Assembly (NCBI GenBank): GCA_902616615.1
Contig: CACMTN010000010.1
Location: 1-62,779 of the forward strand
Direction of reading: 5' to 3'
Source of the DNA: an uncultured SAR116 cluster alpha proteobacterium
Lineage (GTDB): Bacteria > Pseudomonadota > Alphaproteobacteria > Puniceispirillales > Marisalimonadaceae
Length of the DNA stretch: 62,779 nucleotides
The notes under the pieces were generated by a model, which saw only the letters and a list, made by a program, of their open reading frames with translations, did not search any database and had not been told where the DNA came from. Every line of letters begins with the position of its first letter. The stretch's first letter is position 1. Positions 18,889 to 29,239 of the stretch are shown piece after piece. A program made the position numbers and the translations under genes.

Positions 18889-20308
18889 ATATTCCAAGAG
18901 AATTATAACTTTGAGCTATTCTTCTAACTGCTACAATCATAGCAGCAGTTCTCAAATCAGGTATTTCAATATATTTGTTCCATACATTACTAATTACTTT
19001 ATAAGTTTCCAACATGGTATCTTCTAAACCAGAACGAACTAAGTCTATTTCTGAAGATCCTTCAATAGATTTTGACTTAAAATCAGCAGGAAAAGTTTTT
19101 CCTGTCATATTTTCAATTCCTTCAATTAAATTAGATACCTGATTTTCTTGGGCTCTTCTTTGTAATCTACCTAGTCTGATTCTGCTTAAATTCTTAATCC
19201 ATTCAAAATAACTAACCGTAACACCACCAGCATTAGCATATAGATCTGGTATAATAACTATACCATTTCTATTTAGTATTTCATCAGCAGCTGCTGAAAC
19301 AGGACCATTTGCTGCTTCTACAATGAGTTTAGCTTTTATTCGTTCAGCATTTGTTTCATCTATCACTAGTTCCATAGCCGCAGGAATTAAAATATCAGTT
19401 TCTTGTTCTAAAACTTCTGGGCCAGTTTCAACAAAACCTTTGTAACCCTTTACAGTACCTTTTTCAATAATGTGATTCTTTAATGATGTTATATCTATAC
19501 CATTTTCATCTATAATTGAGCCATCGCGTTCTATAACATGAGTAATTAATGCTCCATCTTCGATAGATAAAAAATAAGCTGCATAATAACCTACGTTTCC
19601 AAGTCCTTGAACAATTATTCTTTTTCCTTTTAATCCTGGTGTTAAACCAGTTTTTTTTACATCTTTTTCATTTTGGAAAAACGCTTTAAGAGCAAGTTTA
19701 ACACCTCTTCCAGTTGCCTCAGTTCTCCCGGAAATCCCACCTTTATTTACAGGTTTTCCGGTAACACAAGCCCAAGCATTCAAGTCTGTTGGATTTAGCC
19801 TACGGTATTCATCAGCCATCCATGCCATTTCACGTTCTCCCGTCCCAACATCTGGAGCTGGTACGTTTTGTGATGGGTGTATTAAATCTCTTTTAGCTAA
19901 TTCTTGAGTAAAACGTCTTGTAATTCTTTCTAATTCATCCGGGTTCCACTCTTTGATATCAATTAAAAGTCCACCTTTTGAGCCACCAAAAGGAACCTCT
20001 ACCAAAGCACATTTATATGTCATCAATGCTGCTAAAGCTTCAACCTCTTCTTGATTAACTGCCAAATCATATCTTATGCCACCTTTAACGGGCTCAAAAT
20101 GATCAGAGTGAACTGAGCGATAACCAATAAATGTAAATACTGTACCCCTAAGCCTTACTCCAAATCGAACAACATATGTGGCATTTGCCATCATAATTTG
20201 GTTCGACAAATCTTCTGAAAGAATTTCATTTCCATAAATTTGTTGAATATATTGAGTTGCTTTTTTAAAATTAATTTCAATAGAATTTAGAAATGCGTCA
20301 CTAGCCAT
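18887..20308 (-). CDS. gdhA: Glutamate dehydrogenase (Glu/Leu/Phe/Val family)
   Basis: This enzyme interconverts 2-oxoglutarate plus ammonium and glutamate. The substrate site KGGIRYDLAV, the catalytic-Lys region VPFGGSKGGL, the nucleotide fold motif QGLGNVG and the ANAGGVTVSYFEW string are all present. The open frame extends to 20419, but those 37 extra residues are hydrophobic and unlike the family. I start at ATG 20308 (MASDAFLNSI), which has AAGGA 11 bases upstream and gives 473 residues, the normal length. With amtB and the GlnE-like protein next door, it probably takes part in ammonium assimilation or amino-acid breakdown. Confidence 0.93.
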   Translation of the reverse strand: MASDAFLNSIEINFKKATQYIQQIYGNEILSEDLSNQIMMANATYVVRFGVRLRGTVFTFIGYRSVHSDHFEPVKGGIRYDLAVNQEEVEALAALMTYKCALVEVPFGGSKGGLLIDIKEWNPDELERITRRFTQELAKRDLIHPSQNVPAPDVGTGEREMAWMADEYRRLNPTDLNAWACVTGKPVNKGGISGRTEATGRGVKLALKAFFQNEKDVKKTGLTPGLKGKRIIVQGLGNVGYYAAYFLSIEDGALITHVIERDGSIIDENGIDITSLKNHIIEKGTVKGYKGFVETGPEVLEQETDILIPAAMELVIDETNAERIKAKLIVEAANGPVSAAADEILNRNGIVIIPDLYANAGGVTVSYFEWIKNLSRIRLGRLQRRAQENQVSNLIEGIENMTGKTFPADFKSKSIEGSSEIDLVRSGLEDTMLETYKVISNVWNKYIEIPDLRTAAMIVAVRRIAQSYNSLGI

Positions 20309-20505
20309 TATTCTTTCAATCCTTATAGGATTGCTCCCCTGTAGAATTTCAAACTGTTTACAAATTTTAATAAATAACATTTGCACAAAAAACAAAAAGT
20401 GAAAAGGAGTAAGTAACATCCATTTTAAACTTGAAAAAATTTATATTTTATTCATCTTAGAAATAATAAACTAACAAATCGCTATTCAATTTTTATAGGT
20501 CAAAA

Positions 20506-20961
20506 ATGCTTTCAAATCTTAAAACTGCTTTTCAAAATATTACTTCAAAAGATAAAAAAGAAGATGTCTATGAGGGTGAGGATATACAAGCTGTTATAAT
20601 ACTACTATTAGAAGCATGTCAAATTGACGGAGAAACCGGTAAAGTTGAACTTGAGTATATAAAGAAATTATTAATTAACAAATTTAGTTTTACTTCAGAT
20701 CAAGCTGAAAAGAATTTACTTGATGCGCTTAAAAAAAGTGACGAAAGAATCGAAATTTTTTCTCAAATAAAAATTATATTGAATGAAATGGATCATGAAG
20801 AAAGAATTGATGTTATTGAAATGATGTGGGGAGTAATTCTTTCGGATGGATTTGTTGACGACTTTGAAGCTAATCTAATGAGACGAATGAATGGATTACT
20901 TTATGTATCTGGGGAAGAAAGCGCTTTAGCAAAACAAAGGGCTTTAAGTCAAACTAAATAG
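20506..20961 (+). CDS. TerB-like (COG4103-type) domain protein
   Basis: This is a 151-residue all-helical protein of the TerB-like family that is common and uncharacterised in alphaproteobacteria. The pattern of acidic helices (LLLEACQIDGE, EEVIEMMWGVILSDG-like repeats ending in DDFEANLMRRM) matches that family, where paired Asp/Glu residues may bind metal. AGGT precedes the ATG. It is soluble. It sits 35 bases ahead of the leucine-degradation genes, but a functional link is unlikely: similar genes appear next to many unrelated operons. There are no other tellurite-resistance genes here. Confidence 0.7.
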   Translation: MLSNLKTAFQNITSKDKKEDVYEGEDIQAVIILLLEACQIDGETGKVELEYIKKLLINKFSFTSDQAEKNLLDALKKSDERIEIFSQIKIILNEMDHEERIDVIEMMWGVILSDGFVDDFEANLMRRMNGLLYVSGEESALAKQRALSQTK

Positions 20962-20996
20962 ATTTCATTCAATAAAGTTTAAGGGACTGCAACTAT

Positions 20997-22163
20997 ATGT
21001 TTTTTCATTCAATGAATTTTTCAATCGGCAAAGATAATGAAGTCTTGAGAGAAACAGTTTTTAAATTTGCGCAAAAAGAGATAGCTCCTCTTGCTGATGA
21101 AATTGATAAAGAAAATTCGTTTCCTAATAAAATATGGAAAAAACTTGGAGAATTAGGACTTCTTGGTATTACCGCTGATACAAAATATGGTGGTAGTGAA
21201 ATGAGTTACTTAGCTCATTGTATAGCTATGGAAGAAATAAGTCGTGCAAGTGCTTCAGTCGGCCTATCTTATGGAGCCTTTTCTAATTTGTGTGTCAATC
21301 AAATAAACAGGAATGGCAGCGATGAACAAAAAGAAAAATATTTACCAAGTCTATGTAAAGGTGAAAAAGTTGGTGCTCTAGCAATGAGTGAAACGGGATC
21401 TGGTTCAGATGTTATATCAATGACGCTCCATGCTGAAAAACAAGGAAATAATACTTATTTATTAAATGGTTCAAAAATGTGGATTACTAATGGGCCTGAT
21501 GCAGATACTTTAGTAGTGTATGCTAAGACAGATCCTAAAGGTGGCTCAAAAGGTATCACAGCATTTATAATTGAAAAAACTATGACAGGATTTTCTACTG
21601 GAAAAAAAATAGATAAACTTGGGATGAGGGGATCAAATACAGCAGAACTTGTATTTGAAAATTGTCCTGTACCAGAAGAAAATATTTTAGGTGAAGAAGG
21701 AAAAGGAGCCGCTATTTTAATGAGTGGATTGGACTATGAAAGAGTTGTTCTTGCTGCAGGTCCTTTGGGTATAATGGCAGCTGCAATGGATATAGTAGTT
21801 CCTTACATTCATGAAAGAAAACAATTTGGAAAATCAATTGGTGAATTTCAAATAATGCAAGGTAAAATAGCTGATATGTACACCACTATGAATGCATGTA
21901 GATCTTATGTATATGAGGTAGCGAAAGCTTGCGACAGAGGAGAGACTACTAGAAAAGACGCCGCTGGTTGTATTTTGTATGCCGCTGAAAAAGCTACTCA
22001 GTTATCTTTAGAGGCAATACAAGCCTTAGGAGGCAATGGATACACCAATGATTTTCCTGCAGGCAGACTTCTAAGAGACGCAAAATTATATGAAATTGGA
22101 GCGGGAACTTCTGAAATAAGAAGAATGTTGATTGGCAGAGAGCTGTTCTTGGAAACATCATAA
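20997..22163 (+). CDS. liuA: Isovaleryl-CoA dehydrogenase
   Basis: This FAD enzyme oxidises isovaleryl-CoA to 3-methylcrotonyl-CoA in leucine breakdown. It has an acyl-CoA dehydrogenase fold with [29 protein letters not shown] and the C-terminal GAGTSEIRR. The catalytic Glu falls at E248 in LDYERVVLA, the helix-G position diagnostic of isovaleryl-CoA dehydrogenase. The 388-residue length is normal. AAGGGA precedes ATG 20997; a second in-frame ATG at 21012 is possible. Its stop overlaps the ATG of the next gene by one base, and the whole leucine pathway follows in order. Confidence 0.93.
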   Translation: MFFHSMNFSIGKDNEVLRETVFKFAQKEIAPLADEIDKENSFPNKIWKKLGELGLLGITADTKYGGSEMSYLAHCIAMEEISRASASVGLSYGAFSNLCVNQINRNGSDEQKEKYLPSLCKGEKVGALAMSETGSGSDVISMTLHAEKQGNNTYLLNGSKMWITNGPDADTLVVYAKTDPKGGSKGITAFIIEKTMTGFSTGKKIDKLGMRGSNTAELVFENCPVPEENILGEEGKGAAILMSGLDYERVVLAAGPLGIMAAAMDIVVPYIHERKQFGKSIGEFQIMQGKIADMYTTMNACRSYVYEVAKACDRGETTRKDAAGCILYAAEKATQLSLEAIQALGGNGYTNDFPAGRLLRDAKLYEIGAGTSEIRRMLIGRELFLETS

Positions 22164-23770
22164 TGACGGTATTAAAATCAAAAGTTAACTCTAATAATAT
22201 AAAGTTTTTAAAAAACCAAAAACAACTTTCTGTTGATTATAAACTTACACATAAAGCAGTTGAGATTGCCATGAATGGTGGTGGGAAAGAATTGAATGAC
22301 CGTCATCAAAAACGTGGCAAAATGCTACCAAGGCATAGAGTATCTAAGCTTTTAGATCCTGGAAGTACTTTTTTAGAGGTAGGATTAACAGCTGGCTATA
22401 ACATGTATAATAATGAGTGTCCTTCAGGGGGAATTATAACTGGAGTTGGGAAAGTTCATAACACCGACATTATGGTTATTTGTAATGATTCAACGGTTAA
22501 AGGAGGTACATATTATCCTATAACAGTAAAAAAACATTTACGAGCTCAAGAGATAGCTCTTGAGAACAATTTACCCTGTATTTATTTGGTAGATTCTGGT
22601 GGAGCAAATCTACCAAATCAAGATCAAGTTTTTGCAGACAAAGAACATTTTGGAAGAATTTTTTTCAATCAAGCAAATATGTCATCTAAAAAGATACCTC
22701 AAATAGCTGTTGTTTTGGGAAGTTGTACCGCAGGAGGTGCATATGTACCAGCGATGTCAGATGAAACTATAATTGTTAAAAATCAAGGTACAATTTTTTT
22801 AGCAGGACCACCTTTAGTAAAAGCTGCAACTGGAGAAATCACAGACTCTGAAAGTCTTGGTGGAGGAGAAGTCCACACAAAGATATCTGGAGTTGCTGAC
22901 TATCTTGCTGAAAATGATGAGCATGCCCTAACTTTAGCTAGACAGTGTATTAAAAATTTAAATGTAAATAATAAAAACTCTAGCAATATTTCATCTTTTG
23001 AAGAACCATTATATGACCAAAACGAACTAACTGGCATAGTTCCAGCTGATCCAAAAGAAACATTTGACGTAAGAGAAATTATTATGAGGATAGTGGATGG
23101 ATCTGAGTTTGACGAATTTAAGAAAAACTTTGGTACAACTTTAGTTACTGGATTTGCAAAATTAAAAGGTGATTTATGTGGAATTGTTGCAAATAACGGA
23201 GTTCTATTTTCAGATAGCTCATTAAAAGGCACTCACTTTATAGAACTATGCAGTCAAAGGAAAATACCTTTAATTTTTTTACAAAATATAACTGGTTTTA
23301 TGGTAGGTGAAAAAGCTGAACATGGTGGAATAGCAAAAAATGGTGCCAAACTTGTAAACGCCGTAGCAACAACAAAAGTACCAAAAATAACATTGTTAAT
23401 TGGTGGTAGTTTTGGCGCTGGTAACTATGGGATGTGTGGAAGGGCCTTTGCTCCGAGATTTCTATGGACTTGGCCTTGCTCGAGAATTTCGGTAATGGGA
23501 GGTGAACAAGCAGCAAGTGTTTTAGCTTCTCTAAAAAAAAGAAACACTCTTAACAAAAAAACTAAATGGAACAAAAGCATCGAAAATGCATTTAAAAAAC
23601 CTATTCTAGAACAATTTCAAAATCAATCTCATCCTCTATATGCCTCTGCTAGACTATGGGACGATGGAATAATAGATCCAAAAAAATCAAGAGATATATT
23701 ATCTGCTAGTCTTAAAATTTCGTTAAATAAAGAAATTGGAGATACTAAATTTGGTATTTTTAGGATGTAA
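22163..23770 (+). CDS. liuB: Methylcrotonyl-CoA carboxylase, carboxyltransferase (beta) subunit
   Basis: This subunit transfers CO2 from carboxybiotin to 3-methylcrotonyl-CoA. The crotonase-type carboxyltransferase halves are clear: [25 protein letters not shown] and [12 protein letters not shown] in the N-terminal half; [24 protein letters not shown] and [10 protein letters not shown] in the C-terminal half. The length of 535 matches. Translation is coupled to liuA (TAATG overlap). Its biotin-bearing partner lies 11 bases downstream. Confidence 0.95.
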   Translation: MTVLKSKVNSNNIKFLKNQKQLSVDYKLTHKAVEIAMNGGGKELNDRHQKRGKMLPRHRVSKLLDPGSTFLEVGLTAGYNMYNNECPSGGIITGVGKVHNTDIMVICNDSTVKGGTYYPITVKKHLRAQEIALENNLPCIYLVDSGGANLPNQDQVFADKEHFGRIFFNQANMSSKKIPQIAVVLGSCTAGGAYVPAMSDETIIVKNQGTIFLAGPPLVKAATGEITDSESLGGGEVHTKISGVADYLAENDEHALTLARQCIKNLNVNNKNSSNISSFEEPLYDQNELTGIVPADPKETFDVREIIMRIVDGSEFDEFKKNFGTTLVTGFAKLKGDLCGIVANNGVLFSDSSLKGTHFIELCSQRKIPLIFLQNITGFMVGEKAEHGGIAKNGAKLVNAVATTKVPKITLLIGGSFGAGNYGMCGRAFAPRFLWTWPCSRISVMGGEQAASVLASLKKRNTLNKKTKWNKSIENAFKKPILEQFQNQSHPLYASARLWDDGIIDPKKSRDILSASLKISLNKEIGDTKFGIFRM

Positions 23771-23781
23771 CTAATACAATT

Positions 23782-25785
23782 ATGATTAAAAACAAAATAA
23801 AAAAATTATTAATTGCAAACCGTGGTGAAATTGCATGTAAAATAATTAAATGTGCAAAAAATCTTGATATACCGACAGTTGCTATATATTCAAATGAAGA
23901 TGCTGATAGTTTGCATGTCCAACTTGCTGACGAAGCTGTAAACATTCCTGGTTCTTCAGTTTTAGAAACATACATGAATGGGCCTTCGATAATTAGTATA
24001 TGTAAAAAATATGAAGCAAACGCAATTCACCCAGGATATGGATTGTTATCTGAAAATTCAAAATTTGTTAAAAGTGTTGAAAAAAATAAGCTAATTTTTA
24101 TAGGCCCTAAAAGCACAATTATTAAAAATATGGGAGAAAAAGATAAAGCAAAGCTTATAATGGAAGAGGCAGGTGTCCCAGTTATTCCAGGGTATCATGG
24201 TGAAAATCAAGATAAGCATTACCTCAGAAAAAAAGCCGATGAAATTGGTTACCCAGTTCTTATAAAAGCAAGATCTGGCGGGGGCGGAAGAGGTATGAGA
24301 GTTGTACAAAACAAAGAGAATTTTTTTTCTGCTTTAGAAGAAGCCTCAAGTGAAGCATCAACAAATTTTAATGATAAAAATATTTTAATTGAAAAATATA
24401 TAACTAAAGCTCGTCATATTGAAGTGCAAATTTTTTCTGATCAGCATGGAAATGTAGTACATTTTTTTGATCGAGATTGTACATTACAAAGAAGGCAACA
24501 AAAAATTATTGAAGAAGCACCTTCACCAAAACTTAGTGAGGATATTCGAAAATTTTTAGGTGACTTAGCTGTAAACGCTTTAAAGTCTTTAGACTATCAG
24601 GGCGCTGGAACAATAGAATTTATTGCAGACATTACTGATGGCCTTAATAAAAATAAAATTTACTTTATGGAAATGAATACGAGAATACAAGTTGAACATC
24701 CAGTTACAGAGAAAATTACATCAACTAATCTTATTGAATGGCAGTTACATATAGCTAATGGCCTAAAACTTCCTAAATCACAAAATGAAATATATTTAAA
24801 TGGTTGGTCTTTAGAAGCTAGACTTTACGCTGAAGACATAAATAAAAACTTTCTTCCACAAAGTGGTTATCTGCATCATTTAAAATTTCCAAAAATTTCT
24901 GATCATCCAAATTGCATTATAGATACGGGAAATAAAAAAGATGATTTTATAAGCCCTTATTATGATCCAATGATTGCAAAAATAATTTCACATGGCAAAA
25001 ACAGAAAGGAGGCAATAAATCATCTCAGAAATTGTTTATTTGATATAGAAGTTGCAGGTATAACTACTAATTTAAACTTATTAAAAAAATTATTAAAAAA
25101 TAATCACTTTAGGGAAGGAAATATTTATACAAAGTACGTAGAAAACAACATTGAACAATTTATAGATAAAGATATTGAACCTCAACTTAAAGCTTTAGCA
25201 TCATTAATAATTTTTAATAATCTGACACCTTCACAACAAAGTTATTGGTATAATTGGAAACCAACTACTTATCCAATAAATATAACTATAGGTCAGAAAG
25301 TAACATCTTTTTTCGTTACTAAAACTAGTAATAAGAATTTTGAAGTTGCATTTAATAATCAAGATTTTTATTTCTCTTCTGTTTCGTTTCACGATTCAAC
25401 ATTAAAAGGGAAAACAAAAAACAAAAACTTTGAAGTAAAGTTTTATGTTTTTACAGATAAATCAACAGGTAATAAAAATTTTACCATTTTTAGTGATGAA
25501 AATACATTTGATGCTGTATTAAAAAATTCTTTAACTGAAGAAACTGTTGAACAGAGTAAATTTGAAGATAGTATTTTTGCTCCTATGCATGGAATAATAA
25601 AAATCAATAATTTAAAAATAAAAAACAGGGTTAAAAAGGGCGATGTATTATTAAAATTAGAAGCTATGAAAATGGAATATTCCTTAATTGCCCCACGAGA
25701 CGGAATCATTAAAGAGATATTTTGTGAAAACGGTGAACAGGTCACTGAAAATTCTAAACTCTTAAATTTAGATAAAATAAAATAA
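23782..25785 (+). CDS. liuD: Methylcrotonyl-CoA carboxylase, biotin-containing (alpha) subunit
   Basis: The N-terminal 450 residues are a biotin carboxylase with IANRGEIA, the ATP-grasp loop ARSGGGGRGM and the EMNTRIQVEHPVTE active site. A linker region follows, then a biotinyl domain near the C-terminus whose EAMKMEY places the biotin lysine at K630. The size (667) fits MccA rather than a stand-alone AccC, and the pairing with liuB settles the assignment. A biotin ligase must be encoded elsewhere. It is in the middle of the liu operon. Confidence 0.95.
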   Translation: MIKNKIKKLLIANRGEIACKIIKCAKNLDIPTVAIYSNEDADSLHVQLADEAVNIPGSSVLETYMNGPSIISICKKYEANAIHPGYGLLSENSKFVKSVEKNKLIFIGPKSTIIKNMGEKDKAKLIMEEAGVPVIPGYHGENQDKHYLRKKADEIGYPVLIKARSGGGGRGMRVVQNKENFFSALEEASSEASTNFNDKNILIEKYITKARHIEVQIFSDQHGNVVHFFDRDCTLQRRQQKIIEEAPSPKLSEDIRKFLGDLAVNALKSLDYQGAGTIEFIADITDGLNKNKIYFMEMNTRIQVEHPVTEKITSTNLIEWQLHIANGLKLPKSQNEIYLNGWSLEARLYAEDINKNFLPQSGYLHHLKFPKISDHPNCIIDTGNKKDDFISPYYDPMIAKIISHGKNRKEAINHLRNCLFDIEVAGITTNLNLLKKLLKNNHFREGNIYTKYVENNIEQFIDKDIEPQLKALASLIIFNNLTPSQQSYWYNWKPTTYPINITIGQKVTSFFVTKTSNKNFEVAFNNQDFYFSSVSFHDSTLKGKTKNKNFEVKFYVFTDKSTGNKNFTIFSDENTFDAVLKNSLTEETVEQSKFEDSIFAPMHGIIKINNLKIKNRVKKGDVLLKLEAMKMEYSLIAPRDGIIKEIFCENGEQVTENSKLLNLDKIK

Positions 25786-25796
25786 TAGGTACTTAT

Positions 25797-26651
25797 TTGA
25801 GAAATTTAGTAAATATTTTTGAAATGAGCCCAAGAGATGGGCTTCAAAATGAGAAAAAATTTATTTCAACTGATGAAAAAGTTTTTTTAATTGACCAACT
25901 ATCTCAATGTGGTTTTAACAAGATAGAGACATCTAGTTTTGTGAGTCACAAATGGGTTCCTCAACTGGCTGATGCAGCAGAAGTTTTTAGTAGAATTAAT
26001 AGAAATAAAAACACTAAATACACTGCATTAACACCCAATGTAAGAGGATTTAATGACGCATTAAATGCTAATGTCGATGAAGTAGCAATTTTTACTGCAG
26101 CATCTGAGACATTTTGCAAAAAAAACACTAACTGTGACATTGAAACAAGTCTTAAACGATTTATTCCAATAACTGAAAAAGCTTCGAAATTAAATATACC
26201 TGTAAGAGGTTACATTAGTTGTGCAACTCACTGCCCTTATGAGAATTTTGTCAATCCTAAAATAGTAGGTCAAATTGCAAAAGATTTGTTTGAAATGGGG
26301 TGCTACGAAATTTCACTTGGTGATACGACCGGCAAAGGAACACCAGAGCAAACACTAGAGGTAGTAAAAGAATGCTTAAAATATTTGTCAGCAGATAAAT
26401 TAGCGGGCCATTTTCATGATACTTATCAAAACGCGCTTGATAACATCAATGTCTGCTTAGAAAATGGTATGAAAACGTTTGACTCATCCGTAGGGGGATT
26501 AGGTGGCTGTCCATATTCACCAGGAGCAAAAGGAAATGTAGCAACCGAAAAAGTTAACAAATTACTATTATCTAAAGGTTATGAAACGAACCTTGATAGA
26601 GATAAATTAAAAGAATGTAGTATAATTGCTCAGAAATTAATCTTAAACTGA
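25797..26651 (+). CDS. liuE: Hydroxymethylglutaryl-CoA lyase
   Basis: This enzyme cleaves HMG-CoA to acetyl-CoA and acetoacetate, the last leucine-specific step. It is a TIM barrel with SPRDGLQNE at the N-terminus, GDTTGKGTPEQ, the metal ligands in HFHDTYQNAL and the catalytic cysteine loop GLGGCPYSPGAKGN. Its start appears to be TTG (25797): the family normally begins six to nine residues before the PRDG motif and no ATG fits better. The length of 284 is slightly short of typical but complete. Confidence 0.93.
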   Translation: MRNLVNIFEMSPRDGLQNEKKFISTDEKVFLIDQLSQCGFNKIETSSFVSHKWVPQLADAAEVFSRINRNKNTKYTALTPNVRGFNDALNANVDEVAIFTAASETFCKKNTNCDIETSLKRFIPITEKASKLNIPVRGYISCATHCPYENFVNPKIVGQIAKDLFEMGCYEISLGDTTGKGTPEQTLEVVKECLKYLSADKLAGHFHDTYQNALDNINVCLENGMKTFDSSVGGLGGCPYSPGAKGNVATEKVNKLLLSKGYETNLDRDKLKECSIIAQKLILN

Positions 26652-26655
26652 AACC

Positions 26656-27453
26656 ATGACTGAAATTAAAAAAAATTCGATAATATTACAAAATAAGGGG
26701 GGAGTATCTCACATTATTTTAAATCAACCTGATAAGCATAATGCTTTATCACCAACAATGATTGAAGAATTAAGTGATGCTTTTGATAATCTATCAAAAG
26801 ATGAAAATACTAGAGTGTTAATTTTGTCAGCCAATGGAAAATCTTTTTGTGCTGGAGGAGATTTAGATTGGATGAAAAAACAAATTTTTTCTAATAGATC
26901 AACTAGAATTAAAGAAGCTAAAAAATTAGCAATGCTTCTTTTTAAAATGTATAATTTTCCAAAACCTTTAATTGCAAAAGTTGAAGGAAATGCTTTTGGG
27001 GGCGGCATTGGAATTATATCTGTATGTGATATAGCAGTATCTTTAGATAATATAAAATTAGCACTTACAGAAGCAAAGCTTGGCTTAATACCAGCAACAA
27101 TCAGTCCATATGTGGTTTTGAAAGTTGGATCGACCAATGCCATAGACATGTTTACCAGTGCTCGCACATTTTGTCCTCAAGAAGGACAAAAAGTTGGTTT
27201 GATAAAATCGTTTACTACGAGTGATAAAATAGATGACACTATAACAAACGAAATTTTACCCTTTTTAAAAAATGCGCCTGCTGCGTTATCTGCTTCAAAA
27301 AAACTAGTAAGAAATTTATCTGCAAAAATAGATGAAAATACAATTCGATTTACTGTTGAAGCTCTCGCAGATGTATGGGAAAATCCTGAGGCAATAGAAG
27401 GAATTAATGCTTTTTTTGAAAAGAGAAAACCAAATTGGTTAATGGAGAAGTAA
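26656..27453 (+). CDS. liuC: Methylglutaconyl-CoA hydratase (enoyl-CoA hydratase family)
   Basis: This is a crotonase-fold hydratase with oxyanion-hole strings SFCAGGDLDWM and NAFGGGIGI. By operon position between HMG-CoA lyase and the end of the leucine pathway it should convert 3-methylglutaconyl-CoA to HMG-CoA. The 265-residue length is normal for LiuC. It begins four bases after liuE, and the next gene begins directly after its stop codon. The general fold is certain; the substrate is from context. Confidence 0.88.
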   Translation: MTEIKKNSIILQNKGGVSHIILNQPDKHNALSPTMIEELSDAFDNLSKDENTRVLILSANGKSFCAGGDLDWMKKQIFSNRSTRIKEAKKLAMLLFKMYNFPKPLIAKVEGNAFGGGIGIISVCDIAVSLDNIKLALTEAKLGLIPATISPYVVLKVGSTNAIDMFTSARTFCPQEGQKVGLIKSFTTSDKIDDTITNEILPFLKNAPAALSASKKLVRNLSAKIDENTIRFTVEALADVWENPEAIEGINAFFEKRKPNWLMEK

Positions 27454-28050
27454 ATGGCAACGATTACAAAACAAGGCCAAAAGGGTAATTTAACTAAATT
27501 AGATCTAGATTATGAAGGTACTAAAGATGGAGAAGATCAAGTAAAGAACTACTTAGAAATTGTTCAAAAAAAATTAGGCTTTATTCCAAATGTTCTTGCA
27601 GCTTTTGCAAAATTTCCAAAACAATTTGAAGGTTTTACTAAATTATATAATGCTTTGATGTTAGGTGAGTCTGGTTTAACAAAATTGGAAAGAGAAATGA
27701 TTGCAGTTACGGTTTCTTCAGAAAATCATTGCTTTTATTGTTTAGTAGCTCATGGATCTGCAGTAAGAGAATTATCAAATGACCCTCAATTAGGAGAACG
27801 AATAGCTGCAAACTTCAGGTCTGCAGAATTGCCAAAAAAACAAGAGGAATTACTTAATTTTACAAAAAAATTAACAAAAGACCCATCTGAAATTGGTGAA
27901 AATGATAGACAAAAATTAAGGGATGTTGGGTATACAGATAGAGATATTTGGGACATTAGTGCAATTGTTGGTTTGTTTAATATGACCAACAGACTAGCTT
28001 CTGCAACCGAAATGGAACCAAATAATAATTATCATAATTTAGCAAGATAA
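27454..28050 (+). CDS. AhpD-like / peroxidase-related carboxymuconolactone-decarboxylase-fold protein
   Basis: This all-helical protein of the AhpD/CMD fold has the redox motif C93-F-Y-C96 followed by H100, as in ENHCFYCLVAHG. That matches the uncharacterised peroxidase-related family, in which the CxxC...H triad can reduce peroxides or act as a disulfide reductase. At 198 residues it is full length for that group. Its ATG directly follows the liuC stop, so it is probably made with the leucine operon. It may protect the flavin dehydrogenases from peroxide; that is inference. Confidence 0.78.
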   Translation: MATITKQGQKGNLTKLDLDYEGTKDGEDQVKNYLEIVQKKLGFIPNVLAAFAKFPKQFEGFTKLYNALMLGESGLTKLEREMIAVTVSSENHCFYCLVAHGSAVRELSNDPQLGERIAANFRSAELPKKQEELLNFTKKLTKDPSEIGENDRQKLRDVGYTDRDIWDISAIVGLFNMTNRLASATEMEPNNNYHNLAR

Positions 28051-28054
28051 GTTT

Positions 28055-29221
28055 ATGGAATTTAATCTAAATCAAACTCAGTTATCTATTATTAATTCCG
28101 TGAATAATATTATGAAAAACTACAATGATGAATATTGGCTTCAATGCGATAAAGAAAGTCAATTCCCCCAAAAGTTTTACGAAGAGGTAGCAAATGGAGG
28201 TTGGTTAGGCATTTGTATGCCTAAAGAGTTTGGAGGAAGTGATTTAGGTGTGAGTGAGGCATCAATTTTTATGCAAAAAATTTCAGAAACAGGTGGCGGC
28301 ATGGCTGCCGCATCTTCAATACATATTAATATTTTTGGACCACACCCAATTGTAGTATATGGAACTAAAGAACAAAAGGATAAGTGGTTACCACCGTTGA
28401 TTTTAGGAAAAGAAAAAACTTGCTTTGGGGTTACTGAACCAGATTCAGGCTTAGATACTGGCAGATTAAAAACATTTGCAAAAAAAATAAATAATGGATA
28501 TCTAGTTAATGGTCAGAAAATTTGGACATCTACTGCTAAAATAGCTGACAAAATACTTTTATTAGCCCGAACAAGTCCCATTGAAGACTGTAAAAAAAAT
28601 ACAGACGGTTTAACTTTGTTTTATACAAATTTAGATAGGAAAAAAATAGAAGTAAGAGAAATCTCCAAAATGGGCAGAGCAGCAGTTGATAGTAACCAAA
28701 TATTTATAGATAATCTTGAAGTACCTGAATTTGACAGGATTGGTGAAGAAGGTAAGGGATTTAAATATATTCTAGACAGCCTTAACCCTGAGAGAATTCT
28801 TATTGCCGCAGAAGCTCTAGGAATAGGTAAAAATGCATTGTCAAGGGCAGTTAAGTATGCAAATGACAGAGTGGTTTTTAATAGACCTATTGGAAAAAAT
28901 CAAAGTATTCAACACCCATTAGCAGAAAATTGGATAGAACTAGAAGCTGCAGAACTTCTAATTGCAAAAGCAGCTTATCAATTCGATAAAGGTGAAAACG
29001 CAGGAGGAATGGCTAACGCAGCTAAATATTTTGCAGCTGAAGCTGGCTTTAAAGCAGCCACGCAAGCAGTCGTAACTTTGGGTGGGATGGGATATGCTAA
29101 AGAATATCATGTTGAGAGGTTATTGAGAGAATCTTTTATCCCCAAATTGGCTCCTGTTAGCGCTCAAATGATCTTAAATTATATCTCTGAACGTGTTCTT
29201 GGACTACCAAAATCTTATTAG
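28055..29221 (+). CDS. Acyl-CoA dehydrogenase, substrate unknown
   Basis: This FAD-dependent acyl-CoA dehydrogenase (388 residues) has GVTEPDSGLDTG, KIWTSTAKIADKILLLART and a helix-G NPERILIAAEALG. E246 aligns with the catalytic Glu of isovaleryl-CoA dehydrogenase. The usual YEGTSEI catalytic loop is missing: the C-terminus instead reads LAPVSAQMILNYISE...LGLPKSY, a pattern of a separate subfamily. It lies five bases after the AhpD-like gene and 18 before a CoA transferase. The CoA transferase may activate its acid and this enzyme oxidise it. A branched-chain acyl-CoA is my best guess. Confidence 0.82.
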   Translation: MEFNLNQTQLSIINSVNNIMKNYNDEYWLQCDKESQFPQKFYEEVANGGWLGICMPKEFGGSDLGVSEASIFMQKISETGGGMAAASSIHINIFGPHPIVVYGTKEQKDKWLPPLILGKEKTCFGVTEPDSGLDTGRLKTFAKKINNGYLVNGQKIWTSTAKIADKILLLARTSPIEDCKKNTDGLTLFYTNLDRKKIEVREISKMGRAAVDSNQIFIDNLEVPEFDRIGEEGKGFKYILDSLNPERILIAAEALGIGKNALSRAVKYANDRVVFNRPIGKNQSIQHPLAENWIELEAAELLIAKAAYQFDKGENAGGMANAAKYFAAEAGFKAATQAVVTLGGMGYAKEYHVERLLRESFIPKLAPVSAQMILNYISERVLGLPKSY

Positions 29222-29239
29222 TTATAAGAAAGTAATATA

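Noticed and set aside
20309-20419. Open frame extending gdhA upstream by 37 residues
   Set aside because: The added residues are hydrophobic and unlike the family; ATG 20308 gives the normal glutamate dehydrogenase start.
20506-20961. Tellurite-resistance gene
   Set aside because: Only a stand-alone TerB-like domain is present and no other ter gene lies nearby; such proteins are common without resistance.
26724-27167. Minus-strand 147-codon frame inside liuC
   Set aside because: It mirrors the conserved crotonase gene and shows no independent gene features such as a ribosome site.
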